Below are positions 22,654 to 32,274 of a DNA stretch of 49,064 nucleotides, piece by piece. The translations under genes were made by a program, and so were the position numbers. Under the pieces are notes generated by a model that saw nothing but the letters and a program-made list of their open reading frames with translations, was not told the DNA's origin and did not search any database. Origin of the DNA: Basidiobolus meristosporus CBS 931.73. Lineage: Eukaryota > Basidiobolomycota > Basidiobolomycetes > Basidiobolales > Basidiobolaceae. Location: the NCBI GenBank assembly GCA_002104905.1, contig MCFE01000661.1, positions 1 through 49,064 of the forward strand, in the 5' to 3' direction. Every line of letters begins with the position of its first letter. Position 1 is the first letter of the stretch.

Positions 22654-24019
22654 ATCTTATCTGAGGGTAATAAAATTGTTTATTGCAAGTCAGGAAGGCT
22701 GTGTAGTGGTAATAACAAAAGTAATAGGGCCGAGGTCGAATAAGCGCCATGGTGAGAGAGTAGTCATTCGCAGTTTATCAGCCAGACTGCTTTGAAGACA
22801 CTTCATGTTTGTCCCAAACCTGGATATTCGGTCCCAATAGGCGGAATACCGTCAAAGAACACAGTGTTCCAGTATTCTCTGCTACTGGCTCAAATGCAAC
22901 AATCACAGACTCTAGATAGTTGAAGAAATCAAGATCCAAGTAATCTGGAGGATGAGTGAAACACCTTGCCAAGTATGCATTTGATTCTGCAATGATTCAG
23001 CTTGTCTTACTACTTCACCAGTCGCCAATGTGCGTTCAGTAGGATTTTGTTTAGCAATCTACCACTCAGAAGCACCACTGGTTTCATTGTGCGTTGTGCA
23101 CAGATACCTCTCTGCGAGAGGGGCAGTTTAGGAAATGGATACCACATAGTATGTGCCAGCTAATATCTTACATGCATGTTCAGCAGTATCAAAGCTCGAA
23201 TGCGGCGTGCAGACACTGACAAAGTAGGTGGGTAGTGTCGGGATTAATGGAAATAACAATACAAGCTACTGTTAGGTTTGGCTGAACTTCGAAAGAGCCG
23301 CACTTGAAACGACACGATCAGCCACACAACTTGATTCAGTATCGATCTTTTGAATGTTAAAGAAAGTTTTGGAACATTCGACAGTAACATATGTTCCCGT
23401 GAACCGCAGGAAACAAAGTGCTTGTTTCGGTATATTGGGAAAAGCTAGATCCAGTACCCTTGGAAGCCAGTCGGTCGAATACAGGGTCGTTGCTTGGCGG
23501 CAGACAAGCTATGCTGCACGACATAGCCTAACTGCAAGTAAGCGGACTTAATTAAATATCCAAGAGCGCTCGAAATGGGGTCGTCCATTGTTTGTCCAGA
23601 GAGATGGCGGGGATGTCTACACCCAAGAGACACCTGAATGCTTCCAGCCTGGTGTGATTGAGCTGAGGGGAGATCTTTTGTATTACCCGAGTTAAAAGAT
23701 CAACAACCATCCTTGTGATAGTTCAACCGCGCTTTGGATGGCTTGTTCTAGGAATGATGTCATGCGGCATGCTTCTCAAAACTCCATTAAGAGCGACAGA
23801 ATTGGGATGGTTGAAATCGCTAAGGGACCTGGTGTATAATATCCATCGAAATGACAAATCTTTTGATCGTGTATTGATGATATCTGGAAAATTTATAGCA
23901 GTAATGGTAATTGCTGACTCAGGAACCAGCCGCCTGTCGTTCGTGTATTTCTAGTATAACACAACCTGTTCATACCTACGTCAATTCACAATCTTTTAAG
24001 CTACTTCTTGATAGCCACC
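22654..24019. other. Intergenic between divergent DCP2 and PRP38B
   Basis: A minus-strand open frame at 22778-22972 reads PPDYLDLDFFNYLESVIVAF and continues smoothly for about 64 codons, but lacks an ATG and any recognisable domain. It may be an exon or remnant of an unknown gene. The rest shows nothing supportable. Confidence 0.4.
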
Positions 24020-25330
24020 ATGAAACCAAGCAACAAGTTAGAGACGTGGGGGAACGAAACCACCATGAACCTCAACAATATTGTTTTCCAAAATGTTCAA
24101 GCTTCCCCTTACTTCAAATCCCTGTAGTAAGTGTCCAACGCGGATTCTCGCTCTAGTTACCAGTAGTAACCTTTTCTACGTGCAGTGAGCTGAAAACCTA
24201 CCATGAGGTCATCGACGAAATCTACAATCAAGGTAAGCTAGCGTACTTGGCGTACTCCACGATACGTGGCGCTTGATCTAAAATACTAGTAGCTAATACA
24301 TCATTTAGTTGACAACTTAGGTATATTGGAGACTCGAAAGGATCTCATCAAACATGTGGTTCCGGCTGCCAGCAGCTTGTATTAACCTTGGATTCCGTTT
24401 ATTGTCATCAGAGCCTTTTTTAAGAGGCACTACTGCTTCTACCGCTTTCTGCCTATTATTCAAACTGTGGACCTTAAGACTAACGGTCAAGCAAGTCAAC
24501 GGGGTGATAACTCACAAAGATTCGCCGTAAGAGCTTTTCCATACACCAACAACTGAGCATCTCGCTTACCAGTGGAATGTACGCACATAGATACATTCGC
24601 GCGTTAGGTTTTCTGTATTTACGATATGTTTGCAAACCTGCCTACCTTTGGGAATGGTTCGAGCCATACCTTGAGGACCCGGAGGAAATCCAAACCACAC
24701 GTGGGCCTAGACCGGTAAACACGTATGTATGAGCAGCTGAATGTGACTATCTCCAGCTTGTATCGATGTTCACGCTACACAACTCTACGCGTTAGCACTA
24801 TTGGCAAGCTTTGCCTTGAGCTTCTCACGGAGCCGAAATTCCTCGGAACCATCTTGCCGCGAATCCCAGTTCCAATTGCACGCGAAATCAATGAGAAGCT
24901 GAAAGATAGAGTGGGCGACAAGTTAGTGCAAGCTTCAATGACAGCGAGGGATTTGTATTAATCTTCTGGTCGATCTAGATATGAGGACGAAAAAGCCCCA
25001 TCTCGTCGAAGCCGGAGCCGTGAGGAAGACCGTGATAGAGGCAGCAGTCGACGTGACGAACGAAGAAGTTATCGTAGCAGATCGCGTAGTAGAGATAGAT
25101 ATAGATATGATCGTGGCTATTCTAGACGTGATGAATATCGTTCAAGGGATCGCGAAGGACGCAGCTATAGTCGCTCCTTCAGCAAGGACCGTCGCAGCCG
25201 CTCTAGGTCTTACAGCAGGGACCGTCGCAGCCGCTCCAGGTCTTACAGCAAGGATCGCCGTAGTCGCTCCAGATCACCAAGAAGAGGCAGCTACAAATCC
25301 GAAGGTAGAGATAGAGGCACCCGGGACTAG
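24020..25330 (+). CDS. PRPF38B: PRP38B-like pre-mRNA splicing factor
   Basis: PRP38-domain protein with an RS tail, of the PRP38B type; PRP38 proteins belong to the spliceosome around B-complex activation. Exons 24020-24126, 24186-24232, 24309-24320, 24412-24526, 24591-24722, 24796-24921, 24979-25330 give 296 aa. The PRP38 domain runs from LETWGNETTMNLNNIVFQN and SPYFKSLYELKTYHEVIDEI through ASTAFCLLFKLWTLRLT and HKDSPYIRALGFLYLRY to GTILPRIPVPIAREI. The C-terminal part (about 181-296) is a classical RS domain with repeated DRRSRSRSYS units. Exon 3 is only 12 nt. Exon 6 could start earlier at a CCAG acceptor, also in frame, but that leaves a 34-nt intron. Confidence 0.92.
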
Positions 25331-26653
25331 ACGATGGACTAGCATATGCTGAGTTGCTCCCACGGCCATCCACCCCTGATTTAACGGGCTTGAAATGCTC
25401 CCGGTAGTCCTTGATCTTGGCAATAAAGTTTGTATTCGCACTTCTCCATGGCCTGCTAGTATGTCTACATTCCATCTCTCGAGACCAGTCTCCCGACGAC
25501 TTGTTTGCCCTGGGAGTTAAGTGGTACAAGCGAGGTCAGCAGTGCTCATGCTTAAATCACTCCCACGAAACCATCACAAACGAATTTGCGCGTCCTGGGC
25601 GATTGTCCAAATCATTCCCAAACCAAGGCACAAAAAAACCGGCTTCTGCTGGCCATCAAACCGATCTGAGAATGGGCAAAGTGCCATGATTGGAGGATGA
25701 AGAGAGGGAGCCAGCACTTACTTAGATCACCTAGACCTGAAACGAAACCACAGCCTGAAGGCTTAGCATAGTTAGGATTGCGTAGTTGGGCATGTGCAAT
25801 ACCCACAAACTGGCTTGGCCATCGTCAAGTGCTGGGGCCATTGCTCATTACTGCCGGACACAATGTCAATGAAGAAAGCGACTAACTGGAGAAATTGCAA
25901 CTGGACTCAATATCCCTGGGCAACCGACTCGAAAGGATCGGCAGCATGAAACTAGATTAGTGCCAATACATTACACATCATACATAAACCACATCTTGAT
26001 ACGTGTTGGGTTAGGTCCCTGATCTCAATGATCGGACTTATCCCGCATGCAAAGGCTAATTTGTAGGTGAAGCCTGCCGGTCGCTATGGCTGTTCATTCG
26101 TCAATGGGCAATCTGGTCCCAAATTAGAGCAGCTACCCCAAAAATGCTGGCCACAAATTGAGCTGTTGACAGCCCGACTGCTCAATGATACGTGCTCTGT
26201 GACCTCACACCAGCGTATATTCTGATGGGAAGGGGCCCATCCCGCTTGAGACTCGACACTAATCAATGCCGGCGATGTTAATTTGGCTCAAAGGGCTCCT
26301 TCGTTAGAGTTGCAGCACTGTGCTCAACACTGGGCGACTGAGTGATTCCGGAAGCCCGAAGTGGAATCACTTACTAAATATGTACCCAATCCAGGCAGGT
26401 GCCATCGATTGTTTGTGTGGATCCGCTTCACTGGTGGATCGCTTATCAACCCGAAATTCAATCGATATAAATCCCAACTAGAGCTGGTTCGGTTTCCTTA
26501 GAATTGTTGGTTGTTAATTATTGAGTTGCTCCCCAACTGGATTTTCTTCACATCATTATTTCGATCTAGTTATCTTTACAGTAGGCTTTTCTGGGCAACT
26601 TTTGTCGTATCTTTTGCTATATAAATATATAATCCTCTGTTCATACAACTCTT
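25331..26653. other. Intergenic upstream of the NEM1-like gene
   Basis: I see no supportable gene. A TATA-like ATATAAAT at about 26465-26472 lies some 185 bases before the next start codon, and a second AT-rich TATA-like run lies near 26619-26632. Confidence 0.45.
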
Positions 26654-27634
26654 ATGGATCTGCAGATTCAGTCCCCTTCCCTCAACAATTCGTTGTCTTT
26701 CGATGCTGGTGTCCTTGCAGCAGCAGCGGCGGCAGCAGCAGTGAGTATGGACAAGCAGAAGGCTCACAATCGGTTTTCCAGCTATTTGGGAGGAACATCT
26801 CTCGGAAGAATCTCGAGAGCAATATACCTGGGAACCACTTGTGCAACCGGCTATATTGCTTCCTCTCTGGGGACCCTTTACAAGGGTGCAGATTCCTTCG
26901 CTGGCTCCATGGGCAACTCTGCCTCGCCGCATCCTGGTGTGGAGAAAAAAACTTTGGTACTAGATCTGGATGAGACTTTAATTCACAGTATGCTGGAGGA
27001 AAGGGGAAAGCCACACCTCCGAGTCGAGGTTCCCTATGAAAAGAAAACGTGCACATACTATGTGTACCAGCGGCCAAGAGTCCTGGAATTCCTCTACATG
27101 GTAAGCGCAGTATTTGTGCCCTTTCAAGCGTCTCCCGCCTTAATCTTGTAAACCGGCATATAGGTAAGCCAATGGTACACCTTGGTCATCTTCACCGCCT
27201 CAGTTGCCGAGTATGCCGACCCCATAATCGACTGGCTTGAGAGACAAGTCATGGCCAAATACGGGTTGCGTTCGAAGTTATTCGCTAAAAGGCTTTACAG
27301 AGAGGTAATTTTGTTGCAGCTAGAGTAGCCACCAGAAGATATGACTAAACAACCTCACTTCCAATAGAGTTGCACATACCGCAACGGTGTTTTCATGAAG
27401 GACCTTGCTATCATCAACCCCGAGCTCTCGAAGGTGCTTCTGGTAGACAATTCGCCATTCTCATACGCGATCAATGAACAGAATGCGGTTCCCATCAAGA
27501 CATGGATGAATGATGATCCGCACGACGAGGGATTATCCGATTTGATTCCGTTCCTAGATGCGTTGAGTGGGGTCGATGATATTCGCAGTATACTGGGTCT
27601 AAGATCCGGAACTTCGACAAAGGCCGGGTGCTGA
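26654..27634 (+). CDS. CTDNEP1/NEM1-like DxDx(T/V) protein phosphatase
   Basis: HAD-type FCP1-homology phosphatase. By family it sits in the nuclear envelope/ER and dephosphorylates lipin (Pah1), steering lipid flux between phospholipid and triacylglycerol. Exons 26654-27100, 27164-27304, 27368-27634 give 284 aa. The catalytic motif is KTLVLDLDETLIHS (Asp104, Asp106, Thr108). Then come QRPRVLEFLYMVSQWYTLVI, FTASVAEYADPIIDWLE, and the second acidic site in LSKVLLVDNSPFSYAINEQN. A polyalanine run (residues about 22-29) precedes a weakly hydrophobic segment (AIYLGTTCATGYIASSLGTL) that may anchor the protein. It is shorter than S. cerevisiae Nem1 and nearer to the animal CTDNEP1 length. Its regulatory partner (Spo7/CNEP1R1) is not in the window. 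Confidence 0.92.
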
Positions 27635-28396
27635 ACATCCAATTATACATACACTCGCCCTTCTAAAACTGTACTTAATTCACCTCCATCCTTCTCATCA
27701 GCATTCTAGCTAGAATGCCACATTGATCCCCTCCACAGCGACCACAACGAGGGCCGGGTTTCCAGCCTGTCTATGCAATACTCAGCTAATTCCCTGATTT
27801 CCAACCGATAATGAGTTCTAACTTTCGCATTCTCGGCGTTATCTCCTTTTTGATGTCTGTATAGCATAAAAACTGTCAATATATGAATTTGGTCTTGTTT
27901 AACCCACCCTTCCTAACCACTCCTCTAATCGTATCCAAATGTGTAACTTAGCGCACTGAGTGCGTTCGTCACGTGTGACCCACCCATCATAACATGTGAT
28001 CTTGGCTGGGTAAGTGACAGCAGTGTGCGTCTTGGCTCCTGTGGAGGAACAATAAAACGTCGGGCTTAGCTCCAACCTGGCTCGACGAGTTACTCCCCAC
28101 CCTGATATCGACTCTGCCTCCTGATCGATCGGCCTTTGCCTAGTCTTGAACGGGAGGCATGACACATCATCCAACCTTATTTTGTAACTAGCCTTTCTGC
28201 AAGGAAGTCGACACACATCCCAAAACCCATTCTAGTATGGCTCGGCCTCAAATTATGGTGTTCGCCGCGAAGGCAGGTCAGCGTCCCCCACACATGGATA
28301 GAATGGATACCCGAGATGGTAATTTGACATATATAGGTAATCGCTGAAATTCCTTGGGTATCAGTACTATGTTGCTGACCAAATACGAGTGGATTG
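27635..28396. other. Intergenic
   Basis: 3' flank of the phosphatase gene and promoter of the ferredoxin gene. An ATG at 28237 opens a short frame (MARPQIMVFAAKA) that could be an alternative first exon of the ferredoxin gene, but its phase does not join the next exon. Confidence 0.45.
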
Positions 28397-29065
28397 ATGC
28401 GTGAAATTTCGGTTTTTCCGAGGTGAATTATTAGGTGGAAAAATTAGCGCTGTGGGTCTGTCCAAGCTAAGCACCCAATGTCCTTGTTTACCGCTGCTAT
28501 TAGACGCGTATTCCCAGCTGCGGCTCGCTCGAGCTCTGCACGACTCATGTCTACGAAAAGGTATGCTGGCAACGACGGCCACTTGAAATGCTAATGCTGA
28601 GCCAATTCCTTACTTGTAGCCTGACGGTTAATTTTATCACTGAAGAGGGCGAGGAAATTGCCGTGAAGGCGGCGGAAGGGGAGAACATCATGCAAATTGC
28701 CCACGATAATTATGTAGACCTTGAGGGTATTTTCTTACGTTTGGTGTTGGGGTATTTTCCCTGCGATGCTAACCGACATTTTCTAGGTGCCTGTGAAGGT
28801 TCGCTTTCTTGCTCAACTTGCCACGTGATACTGCCACAAGAATACTACGACAAGTTGGAGGAGCCTTCTGACGAGGAGAATGACATGCTTGATTTGGCGT
28901 TTGGCTTAACGGATACGTGAGTAGCTTGCTGGCTCCCAAAAGATGTCTTTCTATCCAGGCTGAACCATTTTTTCTAGCTCCAGACTTGGTTGTCAAATTA
29001 TCATGAATCCTTCACTAGATGGTATCACTTGTAAGATCCCTTCGGCTACTCGGAATTTTTCTTGA
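28397..29065 (+). CDS. YAH1: Mitochondrial adrenodoxin-type [2Fe-2S] ferredoxin
   Basis: Electron carrier for mitochondrial Fe-S cluster assembly and heme A or ubiquinone synthesis. Proposed exons 28397-28422, 28504-28560, 28620-28726, 28787-28916, 28978-29065 give 135 aa. The N terminus is basic and Ser/Ala-rich ([19 protein letters not shown]), typical of a mitochondrial presequence. The mature part begins [20 protein letters not shown]. The cluster ligands are in [16 protein letters not shown] (Cx5Cx2C), with the fourth Cys in SRLGCQIIM. The C terminus [16 protein letters not shown] matches the family ending, which is why the last exon is read through the GTAAGA at 29032. The first exon is tentative: it is the nearest ATG with the right phase (2), but other 5' exons are possible. 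Confidence 0.9.
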
Positions 29066-29751
29066 GGCATAGGTGTTCTCAATTGCCCCATTGCCGAAGG
29101 GCAAGCCTGTGAAATGATGTTGCACCTGCATTCAATTCATTCCCATTATGTTATTTTTGCCCAGCCATTTTGCATCCAATTCTCAGCATATTTCAAGAGG
29201 ATTCCTGATCGAACCCCTTGTCAGAAAACCTTCCGAGGAAGAGGTATACAACACTTGGAATAAATAATACTTCGAACATTCCTATGACCTTCTGTAGAGC
29301 AAGCTGCTCAACCACTCGTACCAATATACCTATTGGCACGTACCATGGGCGAAATAATGGCATCTCCATCCTGTTGAACACTACCCAGGCAAATACCCAA
29401 AGCGACTCGTACTCGTCGCTTCTCCTAACACTAATGTTCTTAAGACATTCTTCGAGGCCACCGAAACAATGGCTTTTCAAACAAAATGATCAGGCTGTTG
29501 GTGGTAGCTGCACTCCAGATGAAACTTGACCGCTAATGTTGGGTTTTATTGACTGATTTCACTGCTACTGCTACTTCTACATATCCAGCCTTCATAATCA
29601 CACTCCATTGGTTGTCTCCCGGGCTTCGTGTAAGAGATCAGCTTGATGGTGGTATCTCGACAACATAAGAGCTATTTATCCGCTCTGCGATAAGGGTTAT
29701 TTGAATACATGTAGCAGACGACGTGCAAGAAGTCTGACTGAGCGACGCTTT
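29066..29751. other. Intergenic between convergent ferredoxin and SQS1 genes
   Basis: A minus-strand open frame at 29193-29480 has two hydrophobic stretches (YESLWVFAWVVF and FEVLFIPSVVYLFLGRF) and could be the last exon of a small membrane protein. An ATG-initiated frame lies upstream at about 29660-29595. I cannot join them with confidence and leave this uncalled. Confidence 0.35.
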
Positions 29752-31520
29752 TCAAGCTCCAAGGCCTCGTCGCTTGGAACGAACGACAGCCTCGATTGGA
29801 GTGACAATTCCGTCCCCAGAAACGCCAATACTCTGGCCAGGTGCCCACCTGTAGTAATGGATGTTAAATTCGACATGCTAGAAACATGTACATCGACACT
29901 ACGTACCCCATTTTGGAGAGCAATTGATGGCCGATATTCGATTCGGACAGTGGCTTGGCCTCTCCACCAACAACTGTGCCGTGAGCAGGAGCCATTACGG
30001 GCTCTAAATGTCCAAGAGGATCAACAGGAAGCCGATTTGATGCGTTTGGTCGATGCAGTGATAACGTACCTGGTCTGCTCTTGGCGGGTTTCTTGGGCGT
30101 AGCCGATTTGGATCCGGGCTTTTTCTTGTTACCGCTGCTAGCCGTTACGTTCAGTTGGGATTCCCCGCGTGCCAGTAGCTTGTCTATATGCGCACGTTTC
30201 TTGGGAACCATCGTTTTCCCTGTTTTGGTGATAATGTGAGATCTTACGAAATAAGCGTGAGTCACTGTTCCAGGGGTCGATTGGTGGCTCCTATTCAGGT
30301 ACCTCTTATTCCCAGAGCCAACGACGCGCGAGTTGATGTTATAGGACGACACCAGCAGATTGACAAAGGATGCCGCTCTTTTAGGGACAGCTGGTAGAGT
30401 GCAGCTACAGAGAATAATCTATTTAGAGAGCAGGGAGCGGCTGAAGTCGCTGCAAGCGATGGCTAACCTTAGTAAACCAGGATCGTTGATGAAGTTGATG
30501 ATCCTCCTATGAAGCGTTGGATGGCGTGAATAATTCGCCCTTGCAACCAGAAGAGACTGTTGGAAATACCTATTGATTCCTTTCAAGTCCACGTTCTTGT
30601 GACGTTCCCGCTTCTGCTTGGGCTCTGGCTTTGAGGTCGATTGAGACTGACTGCTTTCCTGTCGCATTTTGGTTCTCTTGAGTCGGGCCTTGAAGCCTGT
30701 ACGATGGTAGAGGAAATTTAGACGAAGCTTTGCATGGGCGAGGGGTACTTACCTCCATCTGGGTTATCAGGTATCGGGTAAGCGAATTCACCATTCAGAA
30801 CGGCCTTGAACATCTCATCCGTAGCTGCTGCTGTTTGGTTCAGCTCCTCCACTTCGTCCCAACTGGTTCGATTCTGTACCTCGTAATTGAACCCGGCTTG
30901 GTGGAAGTCTTCAGAATCGCTGGAATCGGACAAGTCGGATTCGTGAGGCAGTGAATGCTGTGGCTCATCAAACGTTAGCGCATCTAAGAGATCGACATGG
31001 TTGACTTCCATATCTCCATCGACATTCTAATAGTAACGAGCCGACTTAATAGCCGTATACAAGCGCAATCTTGAGTAAGGAAATACCTCCAAGTAATCTA
31101 GCATGGCAGCCGAAACGCCTGGATCCAACTCTTCGGTGGACATCTCCTCTTCTGAGCTGGAAACGTACGAGTGAATATATAGCGGCCGAGAGGGTGCTCA
31201 GGAGGCCAAACCTTACCTGAGTAAAATATCCTCTCCAGGTAGAATTTTCCTCTTGTTGTTTCGTCCTTTCATTCCGCCCCGCCTGCCTTTTTTTGCTCTT
31301 CTCCTTGTTCCTCTCAGTGGGATGAAATCTTGCGCGACAGATTGCTACAGCGCCAAGTTGAAGGTTATCCAAAGGCCAGAAGGACGACTCCCGGTCAGCC
31401 AAAAACTAGGGTTACCTGTTCCATCGGCTCCGAATACCGAGAAGGTACTGGCTTGGTAGCCTCGCCAACAGTATCAATAAAGAACAACTGCTCTGGAGCT
31501 AGATCGGTTTCCGTCGACAT
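29752..31520 (-). CDS. SQS1: SQS1-like R3H and G-patch protein
   Basis: G-patch proteins of this type (yeast Sqs1/Pfa1) stimulate the DEAH helicase Prp43 in splicing and ribosome maturation. Exons: 31520-31416, 31344-31217, 31156-31087, 31026-30753, 30696-30468, 30404-30303, 30242-29907, 29848-29752; 446 aa. The N-terminal part has a basic, Arg/Gly-rich block (RRRAKKGRRGGMKGRNNKRK) and an acidic region. The middle R3H domain reads LPAVPKRAASFVNLLVSSYN, then INSRVVGSGNKR. The C-terminal G-patch reads SNIGHQLLSKMGWAPGQSIG and ends RSKRRGLGA, as in Sqs1. The intron at 30302-30243 is 60 nt with no in-frame stop, so retention would insert 20 residues. A possible further 3n intron in the linker was left as exon. 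Confidence 0.88.
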
Positions 31521-32274
31521 GGGCCGTCAATACGTGGGAATACAAGGCAAAAGTAAGCTGCCCCCCTCCCCCGCCAAGGAGATGGATATTCATTCCTGGA
31601 TTGATTCGCCTGGCAATTTTGGCTGGATTACCATCTCCCCGCCTACAAGTTGGTCCCATTTCCTAGATTTCTGACGATTTTGCGCTAGAGCTAATCGGAT
31701 TGCATCTGAAATTTTTTTCCAGCTCAAATGGGCCTTTGTATGTTGGATTTAATCTAGCCAGCACATGTGCGTCGCTGATTAGTGCTGATGCTGCAAATCC
31801 ATGTCATATCACGTACATTCCGTCATTGAACACTCTGATCCCGATTTCAACTGGCCATCTTGATGAATGGACATCCGATGGGCCTGATGCTGCACAGCCG
31901 TGCTAGTAGTCTGCCACCCACGTGTTCAAGTGAAGCGGGAAGGTGAAGAGGGTCGAGGGAAATTAATCAGTACTTGGTGCTTTCTCATTTTCAGTGTGGG
32001 AGAACTTCGCCACTTCACATCGTTACGATATACATCTTTTCATTGGTTCATTGCACACGATTCAAAGGGTTTACGGGGGATTGCCATGATATGTAGCTAG
32101 AGCATGTGACAGCCATGGTGAACGATCAACATTGGCTGGTGGCTGAGTACATCAGTTGGTATTACATTGAGAATAGCGGGGATTATTCCGGTGTGGATTA
32201 TGATTAGCGTTTGTAGGTAAGTGATCTATACAACTCGTGGAGCGGAATTTGCTACAGAACAGAATGGTATTCCA
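31521..32274. other. Intergenic between SQS1 and PSD2
   Basis: Promoter of SQS1 and 3' flank of PSD2, both on the minus strand. A pyrimidine-rich run lies near 31560-31580. I see no other gene. Confidence 0.45.

Noticed and set aside
25203-25529. Minus-strand open frame across the RS-coding region
   Set aside because: It is the antisense shadow of the repetitive RS codons of the PRP38B gene.
29032-29085. Intron at the GTAAGA near the end of the ferredoxin gene
   Set aside because: Splicing there breaks the frame, whereas reading through gives the conserved ferredoxin ending [16 protein letters not shown].
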